Source: Limonium bicolor (lineage: Eukaryota; Streptophyta; Magnoliopsida; Caryophyllales; Plumbaginaceae). Taken from it: a stretch of DNA of 64,000 nucleotides. Shown one piece after another: positions 48,463 through 61,500 of this stretch (position 1 is its first letter; every line of letters starts with the position of its first letter). The position numbers were made by a program, and so were the translations under genes. The notes beneath the pieces are model-generated. The model was not told the DNA's origin. It did not search any database and saw nothing but the letters and a program-made list of their open reading frames with translations. The stretch is from the NCBI GenBank assembly GCA_023374045.1, contig CM041782.1:185274925-185338924 (forward strand). Direction: 5' to 3'.

Positions 48463-51400
48463 TGAAAGACCCACCTAGTATGTTGTGTGTAAATGTTAAA
48501 CTATGGTATTTAAAGGCTAAAAAAGTGCCTTAGACACATAAATGAATCATTTAAACCATGGTAAACAAATAAAACAATTTAGGAACGCTTGAGCAAAAAA
48601 CAGTGCTCTAAGCTTGGAGTGAACTTGGTTAGGACCCAAAGAGCCTACCAGACTTGATAACATTAATTATGATTTAAGAAGGCTAAATAAGTCCTTAAGA
48701 AACTTTGGTGGACAGTTAAACCAAATAAAACATAAGAAAATACCTTAAAGTCAATATGAGCAAAAATGTGCTCTAAGCTTGGGATGAATGTGTATAAGAC
48801 CAATGGTCATACTTACCTTATAATATGTTAACGAACATATTAAATCAATTACCAAAGAAAACCAGTTGGAAACAAGTTAAAACACAAAATGTTGCTTTAA
48901 GAAGTCTTAAAGCACGTTTTTGAAAAATTGTCTTGTTAATGAGTTTTGAATGGCTAAATGTCCATCATTACTCTTTAATTAACATGTGTACTATATAGTA
49001 TCACATTTGGTGGCTATATCAATGAGAAATCAAAAATTTCACTTCTATGTGCCTTGTTATGGTGAATAGTGATTTTTATAACTAGTTGTAACATATAATG
49101 TTATAAGTGATTAAGTTGGTCAACAAAGACCAAAACACCCGTTAGCTAAATGGTGGCCGGTTTTTATGAAGGTGAGTCACCACCATGTTAAAAAGCAATT
49201 AAGGAAAGGAAGGGTAGGAAGGTATAAAAAAAAAGGGAAACTTACCTTTTAATACAAATATCTTGTTAAAAGCAAGTTCTATCTTCATTCTCCTTTCCTC
49301 CTTCATTTCACACGACCCCAGCCTCCTTCTTGCTCCTTTACGAGCTGATACAGCAACACCAACACCACCATTGTTTTCCATCTTTGAATGCTTGTAACTC
49401 CTAGCTCCATGGTCCAAATTCAATTCCAAGACCACCATTCTTCTAGTTGGAGCAAGCTCTACACTTCTACCTTTCAAATCTTCAAGAACTAATTTCGGTG
49501 CCAAGGAGATTCACCATTGATGGAGCTTGAGCTCACCTTTTCACATATTATTGTTCTCCTTTGCTTCTAGGTAAGGAATCTCAAAAGAAAAATCAGTTTC
49601 CTCTCCTTTTAGTACATGGCCGAAAATTAACCTCAACATGGTGTCTTTACCTTGCTTGTTAGCTTCATTTGATCTTCCAGGGCTAGGAGGAGTCCCCTCT
49701 TGATATATATTCAAGCTCTCTTTCCATTCAAGGTAAAACAATCATGTGTTAATACCTTAAGATAATATATGTAAACTAGGTTTACAATGAGATAAAGCTT
49801 AAAGCTTATATACTCATTCAATGTTGGTATATTGTTTAGTTGTTGGCAAGGAACCAAATGCCTACGGTTTTACAAGGAAACAAGAAAAGAAATTTGTGAG
49901 GAAAAGAGGTAAACAAACTATCTCAATGTGGTTTAATGGCCTTAGGAGAAATAAGCTTATAATGCTTGTTAAAACTACCTAAAGAGCAAATGGTGAATGA
50001 CCTAGTAAAGTGTTCTCAAGGAGATTAGTAAAAGAACATATGTATTGGTGTATGTATTTGCAGGTCAAAGGCATTATTTATGGGGGAAATTCAGTGTTTA
50101 AGGATTATGCAATTTAAGGGCCTAAGAGCCATGTTATTTAAGGGCCTAAGTGCCAAGCAAGTTTAAGTTATGCACTATTTGTGATGTAGTGCTTAATGTG
50201 AAGTTTGAGTATAAAATGTGTTTGATGGATTTTAGGTGTTATTGAATGAATTAAGGTGAAAACCTAAGTGTTTGGATGTGGGTATATACTAGAGAAGCTA
50301 TGGCCAAATTTGGAAAAAAATGTGTTGAGTGTCTAGAAGTTCTAAGTGTTTTAAGTGGGTTTGGTGAACTAGGAAGTGTTATAGGTGAATAATGTTTACT
50401 TGAGAAGAAAACCTGTTTGTTAAGGTGATTTAGAGTGATGCAAGGATTTAGGTGTTATCTTGGAAGTTTTAGAAATCTATGGGGTGTTCTTAAGATGTAT
50501 TTAAGTCTTGGAGGAGTGGAGTTGTCTAAGGTTTAGGTAATGTGATATTCAAGGAATAAATGAGGTTTAGGTAAGGTTTTGAGTAAGAGTTTTAAGAAGT
50601 TGTGAAAAGGAGATTTAGTTAGTAAGAAAAGAAGTTGAGAGATGATGTTAAGGTGTAGAGGAAACACCTTGGTATAGTGGTCATTATAGGTGAAATACCA
50701 CCTAGAGATCTTAAGGAGAAAACATTCCTAGTGTTAGGAATTTTGTTGAGATATAAGTAAAGGTTTAAGGAATTAGAAAAAAATAGTTTTTGTGAGTGTT
50801 TTTAGAAGAATATCTTAAGGGTGTGTTTTGAAGTGCCAAATGATGTTAGAAACACATTAAGAGGCCTTAGGAGAAATTTGGTGAAGATTTGGCAAAGTTT
50901 GGGTAAGTTTAGAAGGCGACCGACCCAGGGGTCCGACCCAGTTTTGGGTCGGTCGAGCCTCTGTTAGATGTAGGAATGTGTTCGGTAATGGTCCGACCCA
51001 AAAGGGTGGGTCGGACATGGGTCGGTCGGTCAAATTCAAAAGGAAGGAAAATGTTCGGGGATGATGGACCGACCCAGTCGAGTGAGTCGGACGTGGGTCG
51101 GACGGCATCATGTTTGTAAGGAAGTAAAGGGTTCTGTAATGGACCGACCCAGTTGTGGGTCGGACGGTGGGTCGGTCGGACCAAAACATGGTTTAAGGTT
51201 ATGAAATGATATGTGATGATGGGGATTGGTAGGTAATGATGTTTATAAGGATGTTAGGACATGTTAGGAGAGTTTTAATGACAATTAAGTGGTTAAAAGT
51301 TGTATTAAAATGTGAGGGTAAAACAAGTTGAAAATGTTAAGTTATGTAACTAAGTTTAACGGGGAAAAATTAGCATTGACATTAAATAATCAAGCAAACC

Positions 51401-53134
51401 CCAATGTTAATGAAAACACATGTGATGTTAACAGTGTTCGAGAATTGCTCGAGGAACATAAGTGGACGTGTGGTAAAGTGGACTCCGGTGACAGTATGGT
51501 TTTCTTGCAACCTGTGTCCTACCGGATTACACCGGCTTGTATGCCAATTTGTTTTTCTGAGTGTTTGCCACCTGTAAGATAAAAACATGTAATGAGTTTA
51601 TAGTAATTCATTTATGTGGCGAATTTGGCCTCCGATACCATTAACCTCAAATATGTGTTAAACCTTAGCTAACCAAATCTAGGAAACACATGAGCGATCG
51701 GTATTCGGGTTAAACGACCCGAACATTGGGAATGTGCTAACCACGGCTATGTAATGAGTTAGTTGATGTTGTTGTTGTATGCAAGTGTGTGAACCTCCCT
51801 TGTGTGCTTAACTCGGTTATGATACCGTATGGTGTGTGGTTGTGGTAGGCTCCATAAGGGATCTCTAAAACTTATTTATAAGAGTCTATGGGCTAATGGG
51901 GGGTGAGGAGTCCGGTTGTTGTTCCGGCCACGCGTGTGATGGATGGGAGTCGTATCATATCCGGTTCGGCTCTCTTGGTGTATGTTTAGGTGGTATTCCA
52001 ATTTGGTTTCAACCTTCCCTTAGCTTATCCAAAGCTAGTTTACTGACTCACGTCGGGCCACAAGGGCATACTGTGTTGTTTGGTGTGCTTGGGATCACTA
52101 TATCCGACACACCTTGGGTTTAAGTCAACCGTTCAAATAACAGGATGGGATGAGGTAATTAACGAGCTTGGTATGAGTTTGGCAACAATCTCTATGCTCA
52201 TGGTATGTACTAACTATGGTGGAAGATCTTAATGTGAACCGTTCTCGAGGTGATATGTAATGTTATATGCTATGCAAATTCCCTTGCTATGCTTTGTTAT
52301 ATATATATATATGGGTGTTTTAAAAGAATGCAACGTTGTCATGTGTACATCGAAGCAAGAAAGGTGTCGTTATGTTTTATTATGTAGAGAATGAGATATG
52401 ATGTATGATATGGAATGTGTGGATCATGGAATGAATCCCAGTTGTGACAAGAGGCGTTTAAGGATAACCGATTAATGGGTACACGTCGTTCGTTAAGGAA
52501 GTAGCTCCGTCTAGAGGAGAGCCACTCTAGGGTTTAAGGAATCATTGGATGGTTGGTTAAGTGTGGATGTGTTGGTTATAGGTTGAGCCCGTTGAGGCGA
52601 AATGTTATGTGTTGTATGACCATGGTTGTATGCATGATTTAAATATAATCAACTGCATGCTAAGACGACAATTAGTTGTTGTGCGTGGCCCGGTAGCATG
52701 TGGGCTGCGGGATTACCATACCAGCAAAGGTGCTGAGCCCCTTGGGGGCCACCCTTTCTCTCCTTTTCTATTTCAGGTACAAGGAGCTGGAAGCCGTTCG
52801 AGAGTAGGACGGGGCAGATGTTTATACATGGGTAGCCATTTAAATGGCGTGAGTATGATAGGCGTAGTAAGACCGAAGTTGTTATCGCAGTAGTTTGTAA
52901 ATACTCGGTACAGGGGAGAGTATGTAATATAATAAATGTGGAAGATGGAATGAGGATTGTATTGTGTAGTTGCTCGGGAATCTAGTCCATCAGACCGATA
53001 CAAATGTACATGTATTAGCCTTGTTAGCCACGTGGGTGGTTAACGGCGTGTAACACCATTGGAATAAGTAATGTGATGAGTTGAGTTTCCGCTGCAGATT
53101 GTTATATGTGTTTGTTGTTGGATGGGGTGTTACA
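48463..53134 (+). repeat. B-family LTR 3 (4672 bp)
   Basis: Starts TGAAAGACCC (variant of TGAAATACCC), ends GGGGTGTTACA, and is followed by the target duplication GCTGA. At the variant block it agrees with LTR 1, not with LTR 2. Confidence 0.92.
50918..51182. repeat. GC-rich GACCGACCC inverted-repeat cluster, B LTR 3
   Basis: Third copy of the cluster, with short local duplications such as ATGATGG for ATGG. Confidence 0.85.
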
Positions 53135-53139
53135 GCTGA
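53135..53139. repeat. Target-site duplication GCTGA, right of B array
   Basis: Matches 29653-29657. C LTR sequence GCCTTATGGCATTGCTGCA resumes here as at 18266. Confidence 0.93.
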
Positions 53140-53552
53140 GCCTTATGGCATTGCTGCATGCAGGTGACGATTACCACGGAAGCCGAAGAGCGGGACCCGG
53201 GTAGTTAGGAATTTAATTACCATACGAGATCTCACAATGTATTAGGATGATTATTAGTTAAAGTGTTAATGGAGTGGTATACAGTTGGGATTACATAGAC
53301 GCTCACTTGTCGATGATGTTACAGTGGTTTAGGTTGATGTATAGGAGTTATTCTCGTTATCACTGCGGTTATGTATTTGTTACCAGTGTTGTTTTGTTTG
53401 TATTAATTTACTTCTGCTTCTTACTCGTATGGGCGAGAGTAATGGCATGTGACACCCGAGCGAGTTTTAGTTACTGTGAGACTTCCGCTGTGAGACGTTG
53501 TTTATCAATGCTACGTGGGTGATTATTACGTGATTATGAGTGGGGTGTTACA
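53140..53552 (+). repeat. C-family LTR 2, 3' part (413 bp)
   Basis: Continues the LTR interrupted at 29657 and ends GGGGTGTTACA at 53552, with TTCCGCTG about 80 bp before the end. Confidence 0.9.
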
Positions 53553-53556
53553 AAAG

Positions 53557-53568
53557 TGGTATCAGAGC
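53557..53568 (+). other. Primer-binding site, C copy 2
   Basis: Intact TGGTATCAGAGC. The overlapping hairpin is AGAGC-ggagtaca-GCTCT, shorter than in A and B. Confidence 0.92.
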
Positions 53569-54604
53569 GGAGTACAGCTCTGATGACGAGATAATAGGAA
53601 TTAAGACAGTGAGCCTAGGACTTGGGAATACGGGAAACGTTTGTGAGGTACGAAATGTCTTCGTTTTAGTGAACTGATGTGTTAGCAAGCCTTTGGCTTG
53701 CAAGTGTTAGCCTTGAGGCACACAAATGTGTTGAATGTAATATGGGAAGTTATCGAGTAAAAGAAAGGAGAACGGTAATACAGATGTCTAGTGGTGGTGG
53801 GCCAAGGGCACAAAGGCCCGGGAATATTACCCCCGTTATGGACCAGCTGAGAGCTCAGTCAGGAGGAGACATATGAATGTCGTGAATACATTGGCGACAG
53901 TCCACCTTCATGTGGAAGTCCAGTATGGACTACCGCCGACAGTACCCCTCCCGCCACAACCCAATGAGTATCATACAACTGAAAAAAATACAACCCCCGA
54001 ATATAGGGAAAGGGCAACTAAGCCCGATAGACCGTCTAAGCGACTTCATACAGAAAGTATAAAATCTTACTCTTATAACGTTAAAAAAAATTCAATACCT
54101 TACCTCCCTTAACGACCAAGCGTTGTAATGATAGGCACCGCCAGAGGCGAGCGCCACTACTGTTGTAGCATCGTGGAAAGGATCACCCAAGACACCAGGG
54201 CAATCGGGTCGGGAGCATCCTGAGCTCCGTGAGACCGTCGCCCGTAATGGGACCTTTAGCTAACATGCTATTGTATTGTAATACCAGACTGTAAACTGAG
54301 ATTATATTGTGAATGTAGAGAATTCTGTGAATTTACTTGTCATGTCATATTCAAACTCCAGCTCTAAACTTGTGTATTCACAATACTGTAACACTAGAAC
54401 ACTGTCGTGACGACAAACTCCAAGTGTTTATACTATCATAAATCTACTGTGAGGTAGAACTTGGATAATCTAAAAACAATGTGGACAGGAAAATTTCCCA
54501 ATCCAAATACTATCCTTTTTAGGAACAATCGTTCTAATGGTACTTGAGCAACCAATACGGTAATAAACGAACAAGTCCGAAACCGACAATTCCACTTGCA
54601 TGGC

Positions 54605-54624
54605 GCGCTTGCCACTGCAAGCGC
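54605..54624 (+). other. Conserved hairpin a, C copy 2
   Basis: GCGCTTGC-cact-GCAAGCGC, identical to 19734-19753. Confidence 0.75.
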
Positions 54625-54661
54625 TAAGTTAAACATGTACTAATAATTCTGTCTACCCCGT

Positions 54662-54681
54662 GCACTTGCTACTGCAAGTGC
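54662..54681 (+). other. Conserved hairpin b, C copy 2
   Basis: GCACTTGC-tact-GCAAGTGC, identical to 19792-19811. Confidence 0.75.
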
Positions 54682-54968
54682 TACAGACAACTACGACCAT
54701 AGTACAATTACCATTAACGTTACGAACGAGTTCTGAAAAATTTGTATGGCTACCAATAAACCGCTAAACAATCGTACGGTTCGAATACAACAACATGACT
54801 ACTGACTTGTAACCTCGGAAGGACCCGATGAGCCCGACAAACATAACAAAATGGGGCATACATCAGCCCATAACAAACTACTACATTAAACAGTGATAAA
54901 TCAATAACAGCGGCTTACGAGCCAAGTGCTATGACAGATTTGTAAATTATTTAACGGCTTGAAATGGA

Positions 54969-55098
54969 CGTGGGAGGTGGAACTTGATCCGGTACAGGTC
55001 AAGGGAAGCTGAACGCAAATTGGGGTGGAAGGATAGTTCAACACTAGTGCTGATCACATCAGGGTCGGATGATTCCTGAGACTCTTCACAAGTTGCCA
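54969..55098 (+). other. 130-bp block conserved in A, B and C (C copy 2)
   Basis: Matches 20095-20228 and lies about 1.4 kb after the PBS, confirming that the C position is a family trait. Confidence 0.7.
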
Positions 55099-56318
55099 CT
55101 ATTAATTACAGTGAGAATAAATGCAAACTGTAGTATTCTAACAACAACAACTAACAATAATTCAACCATAAGGTATTAAATAAAAACGCCTGTGACTAAC
55201 AGCTCACATTTGCATATGTTAAATCATACAGAGAATTATAGAGGAAATACAATCGTATAACAATCAATACCAATAAGACACACTCCCAGTTTACGCCAAC
55301 AGGTGATGAACACCAGAGACACTGTAAAACATGACAGTTCACAGTAGGACCAAACTGAAAGAAGAATTCTACCGTAACACGGTTACTACCAATACCATTC
55401 GTAATAATAAAAGCGAATTAATGTTTAACGCAAAAAAAAAAATTTACCACCCCTGGGCACTACCTTTACCAAGGAGTGTCGTGTACGCTTATGTACAATT
55501 ATGAATGAACAAACGTCAGGATTTAATTCTATGTATATTGTTACTGATCATACCGATCATTAGACAAGTTCTAAGCAAAAGAATGGCTACCGCCATTGGC
55601 ATTCTGCCATGTTAAAATGATAAGTATCAATATGTGTTAAAGACATGTCGTTTACTATTGTGACGACTGTCGGTGATGGATGAATGTGTGAATTAAAACA
55701 ATGGGCAACCAGCCTAATTAGTAATACAAAACACTCAAACCAAACGCTAAAAAGCGCAAGTAAGCAAGTACCTAACGTACTAATTAAGGGCATGAGCCCA
55801 GGAGATCGGGAACACCAACTCCGATTACCTTTCGAGGTATATTACTAAGATAACAATATCTAAGTAAATAGGATGAAGTTAAGGGAACTACGGTACATAC
55901 CGTAAACACCGTGAATAACAATGATGATTAATTAACAGGCGCCAAACCGCGCACTTGGAATCTAAATAACAGCAGTTACAAGTAACTATCACTAAACAAT
56001 AAACAACAACAAACTCACGAATACGAGAACTAATGAATTCTCTTAAAGAAATCAGCTAACCGTTATCAACAATATACTCAACAACAAAAAGGAGGAAAAC
56101 CATCACCTATTATTATAGTACGAACTATCTCCTGTTAGGATAAAAATAATAAAAACTTGCCAATACGATACACGAACCCATACCCATTGGGCAGGAAACC
56201 CATGGGACCAAACATTCCTACGGAGACCCCCAATAACAACAAGAAGGGAGATTTGACAACAGAATACTTCACGAACGTGTGACGGACACTACGAGTCTAT
56301 AAACGAGTTATGGGACGA

Positions 56319-56341
56319 CCACACTCCATGGAAGCTTGTGG
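56319..56341 (+). other. Conserved hairpin H1, C copy 2
   Basis: Identical to 21446-21468. Confidence 0.65.
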
Positions 56342-58003
56342 GCTCGACAGACTCATTCCCGAGTTAGTCGAGTAAGTAGTAATGTATCAGTACGGTACCC
56401 CATACACGTAGACATGTGTGTGAAAGGAACGCTGGGAGTAGTCAACTCCACATCAAGGTCAGAAATGTAAACCAGACCAGTGCAAATAACCGCCAAGAAT
56501 AATTAACGAATAAAACCCCATTTTAACTAACGAAGTGAATGGAACCAATAACCCTGAATGTAAAATGACCAAGCCATAACTCCGCAAAGGAATGGCTAAC
56601 ACACAGTGGAAATAATTGATAGTAAATAAACGACATACAAGAAGACCTAATAAATGGGCTAATGAGAATATGATACACAAAAAGGGTCAATAACCGTTAC
56701 ATTAAAACAATTCAAACATTTGGAAAGAACCATTCAATTATTATAATCATTACCCTTAACAGGGCAAGAGAGCACTGCTCTCCAAATACAAATAATATAA
56801 ACAACAATACCAAATGGTATCATAATTATGTATGTCCAAATTAAGGACAGTGATACGTTCTTAACCGGGAAGAGGTTGAACACAAGTGCATTACTGTTTA
56901 ATAAACGGTAAAGGCGAAGCTAGTACACTAGCGGATGCCCTGCACCTTAAAGAGAATACCACAATAAATATACAACCGTCAAGTTAGCTGGAATATGGTG
57001 CGCGCGGAAGCGACCATTACAAACTAATATATGAATAAATATTTTCCAAACACAGGCGAGCAAAACTCGCACAGGACACAGTGATGATAAATAAATGGAC
57101 GGCAGGCCATACAACAGCCTAGCCTGTTAAAGGACATACTCCAAAATAAATACTAAGTTCAAACTATAACTCGAATATGAATTCACAAGGATATAATGTT
57201 ACTTATTGTGAAAAACGTGTGAATTAAAAATATAAAATATAACTGAGGAAATACCTCAACTGCCAAGAACATACCCCCGCGGGATTTAAACAGTGTAAAA
57301 CATAATGCAACTATAACAATGGGTGTCCCCTAATAAACGGGACGAACCATACAAAGAATATTGCAAAACTGGCACACGGGAAGCACAAGGTATATAAATG
57401 AGAAGTACATAATAAATATTTTAATTAAATACTTTACTCCGGAACAAACACCGAGAGACACGGGATTACAAGAACCATCCCTGTGCATTACTAACGATAC
57501 GTTTAAAGAAATTATTACGACGAGCAAAGGTAATAACACCTTGAATCATATTGCACATTGGCAATCCAAAACATCGATATACGGTTTAGATCCAGTCGTG
57601 TGCACATGCAACTAACGATACCGCACCGACTAAGATACCTCTGTTTCCATTTAATAAAGACCGTGAACGACACCGTCATAACGGAACGACGTCAGCAATA
57701 AATTTCTACAAATAAACCATCTAAGATAACAATGGAACGAAGGGGGTATTAGTCCCATATTTGTGGGTCTGCACCTCCATGCGGAGCGAGTGGGCCCAAT
57801 AGAACGCGGTTGAGACAGCACACCAAAAGTACTCCATGCCATTGGCTGGAAATGTACGCGCCTCACCCTTCACACAATTTCTTTCAAGAATCAAATACCT
57901 AAGATCGACCCGTCTCTCAATATGAGAATTCCATGAGACCCAAGTATCCAGCGCTCTTTAGTTATCGGCTGTTGTATACTTGTGGGGTACGGGGGCGTAA
58001 CCC

Positions 58004-58019
58004 TTTTTAAGGGGGGTAG
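58004..58019 (+). other. Second (central) polypurine tract, C copy 2
   Basis: TTTTTAAGGGGGGTAG, with six G, preceded by the GGGTAC/GTAACCC-type hairpin. Confidence 0.72.
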
Positions 58020-58580
58020 AGCCTCTTGGTTGTGCACAATGTGTGCATTACTTGTAATGAGTCGTATGCGGGGCATACAATAAATTGTTGTTTGTTGGGT
58101 TTTTGGTTGTTTGTTTGTCATGCGGGCCATGCAGTGTTTGGTTATTGGTTATTTGTGCATTGCACACTTGTGAATGTATGTGTTTTTTATGTATCCATGA
58201 GATACTTATATGATGATGTGATGAAGTATCTGAAAGATACATGTGATATATACATGTTTATGTTATGTTTTTACAATCCTTCATATAGTATCGCCTAGAT
58301 ACTGAATGGATCATGACTATGGAACAATGAAATGTGGAATGTGGAATTTAGTGGACACCTCGGGGAGGTTGTCAAGATGGTTAGAACTGATAGGAACGAT
58401 GGTGCTGATGGATCACCTATATCCATATATTTGAATTAACGCCACACTTGAGGGCTATGTGCAATATTAGCACAACACATTATGCGTGAATGTTACATCA
58501 CATAGATGTACATTATGGGAATCATGGGTAGATACATTATATACCTATTTAAGAAGATGACTTCGGGACAAAGTCTTTTT

Positions 58581-58593
58581 AAGGGGGGTAGAC
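58581..58593 (+). other. Polypurine tract, C copy 2
   Basis: AAGGGGGGTAGAC before the LTR start at 58594. Confidence 0.92.
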
Positions 58594-61500
58594 TGAAATA
58601 CCCCTAATTAATATAACATTGATTAAACATTTAATCAATTAAATTAAGGCCTAAACATGCCTTAAAATCAATTTAAAAACAACAATGGTCAACATAAAGC
58701 AATTATTGCACCTTTTGACCGTTAAGGGTAAATATATACCCAAATGAACTCCTTAGGACCTAAAATTTTGTCCTAAGCATATTAAAACATAAATTAACGT
58801 ACTAAAATTATTGGAAAACACTTCAACATCAAGAACCAGCATTAACATACTTAAAAGTCACTTAGAGCAAAATGTGCTCTAAACAAGCTTTAAGGTCATG
58901 TGACCTCCGTTTGACTCCAAATCTAATTCATAAGCTTAGTAATAATGTAATGGATGTAATTAATTAGTTACCAAAGAAAAAAAAACTTAAAAACAAGTTT
59001 TAACACAAAATGTGCACTAAGCTTCCTTAAAGCACATTTTGAGTGATTGTCTCCAAAACGAGTTTTGTTTGATTTTAGGGTCTTAAATACCCTTAAATAT
59101 ACTAATGTGACATAACGTACCACATTAGAGTGTATAATTCAAAGTTTTTCAAAAAAATCAAAAAATATGTGCCTTGATTGTGAATAGTACATTTATATAA
59201 CATGTAGTTCTTTAATCTAGTCAATGGTCAAACTTATTTCTTTGACCTTGACCATATAATGCCGCTCAATTAGGAGCCTTTCCCGTGTCTAATTAGCCGG
59301 CCATACTCAAAATATATCCATGGCTTAAAACTTACTTTATTAAAGTAGCTTTTTACTACTATATAATATTAGCTAAACAAACCAAACTTTCCCACCGTAA
59401 CTACTCCTTTCCGCCTCCTATTTGAGTCATCCTTATCTTTTAACAGCCAAAACTCAATTAGAAGTGGGTCAGTATGGGTTACTCCTTAAAGGAATTTCAT
59501 CCACGTTACATATATTATTTAAACAAAGTCGTGATGATCCTTCTTACCTTGACTCCCTTGCCGCTGCCTAATGAGCTTCCCTCCTCATTAAGAAACCCCA
59601 GCAAAATATCTTCTCATTGGTGACTCATCCCCACATCATCGTAAAGGAGTTTTATTACATTAAGAGTCAAAATTTGACTTTCCTCCTCATTATTTTCTCT
59701 CAGTCGAAACCAGCAACTCAAACCTCTCTTCTTTCTCCTTCCAAACCGAGAAGACCAGCAAGCTTCAATGGAGAGCTGCTCTTGTTCTAGCTATTGTTGG
59801 CTGGTAAAAGATGAAGACATCACGGCTGGGTTCATGGAAGGAAGGAGGAAGATCCCAACTAGCCTTTTCATGGTAAAATCATGCGTAAATCTACCTTAAC
59901 CTTTCCTCCTTGCTTCCGTTTTTGCACCTTGTCTTTCTAAGCTCATTTTCTTTTCTTTTTTATACGTAAAACCAGTGAAGATGTCACCCCTCATGTGCTG
60001 CTCCTTATTGTGTTGATAAGCCTAGTGAAAGTTATTTAAACAAGGTAACTCATTGCCATTTTCTCACAAATCACTACCGTATTGTTCTTCTGTTTGGGAT
60101 GGTGTTTTGACACCTCTCTTGCCTTCATAATTCAGGCGCTTTCATGCCTAGGATAACCTCCACATTCACGGTAATTACATGCTTAATCTAAGCTAGTAAA
60201 ATACCTAAACTAGTCACTAATATCATAGAACTAATGCCATCTTTTTTCTTTGCATATGTATAATGCCGCATGGCTGTGGAGCTTGTGAAAAATGCTACAA
60301 GATTGTAGAAATCAAATCTAAGAGTAAACTTGGCAAGTAAGCTAGTTACTCTTTAATGATATTAATCAAGGTTTTATATGGGTTTTAAGTTAAAAAAAAA
60401 ACTAACCCCAAAGTGTATATATATGTAGCCGTGAGTTTGAAGTGATGTTGGCTGCTTGAATGATTAGATAATCAAGTAAGTATACAAACCTTGCATATTA
60501 TTAAATTTCTATACCATTTTGTTACCGTATAGTATTAGCCGTGGGTAAAGGGTGGTTTAAATAACTTAATTATGTGGTAAAATGTTAATTAACAATTTTT
60601 GGTTTAGTTTAATATATAATAAGATGGCTTATAATGTCATGAAAATAATATAAGTGGTAAAATATAGTTTATAAGATTTTTTGGGTGTAAATGGAGCAAA
60701 CCGTGGGTTTATAAAAATTATTATGATCAAACTATGTATAAAATGCTTTATAACATTTTTAGTAAGTTTACCTAATGTTTATGTGACATATAATGTCATA
60801 GGAATTAATAAGAGTTAAAACACAATTATAAAACATTATACAAATATATAAACCAAAACCGCGAGGTTGTTATGTCCTTTATTATGTTTTTATGTAACTT
60901 ATATTAAGTATTAAAGTTTGGAACAAGCCCTGTATTTTAGGCTAGTTAAGTTATTCTATATTAAGTTAAAATGAATTTTTTTTAAAAAAAAATATTACCG
61001 TAAGGTCTTGGGGTTGATTTGTAATTAAGATAAAATTTAGAGGCTAAAATGGAGTATATCCGAAAACTACATAATAAAAACTTATTTATAAATTTTATAA
61101 AGCTTATTAAAATTTGGGGTTCAAATGTAATTTTAGGAAAGTTGGGGGCAAAACCGAAATAAAGAGAACATGTGGTCAAACTGGTAGTAAATAGGTCAAC
61201 ATTGACTAAGTTAAAAGCCTTGACCAAAATTTATAACATAAGTAATTAATTTATGAGCTTATGGTAACATATTGAGCTAAATGCAAAAGTTATAAAATTT
61301 ATGGGGTGTAAGTGGTAATTACCAGAAATTATGGGTTAAATGGTTATATTATAGTTCATATCATCAATATAAAGTTTGGGAATTTTTAGAATTAAATGAA
61401 TGGTTATATTAATAAAAGTGCATAATATATAGTTTTAGTGACATATAGAAAGTATATTATATAAAGTGTGGCTAATGTGAAAATAAAAGAAATTTGGGGC

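Larger units (their letters stand above)
29658..53134 (+). mobile_element. B-family LARD-like LTR retrotransposon array (LTR-I-LTR-I-LTR), complete
   Basis: Three LTRs (29658-34275, 38988-43721, 48463-53134) and two internal regions (34276-38987, 43722-48462) lie in one orientation. They are flanked by a perfect 5-bp duplication GCTGA within a C LTR. The unit period is 9.33 and 9.48 kb. The duplication flanks the whole array, so the extra LTR-internal unit arose within one insertion site or was inserted as a multimer. There is no coding capacity for retroelement proteins. Confidence 0.95.
53553..58593 (+). mobile_element. C-family internal region, copy 2 (5041 bp)
   Basis: The same content and block order as 18673-23722, with scattered indels. 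The Pro-rich early frame is broken here, which argues against a functional gag. Confidence 0.86.
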
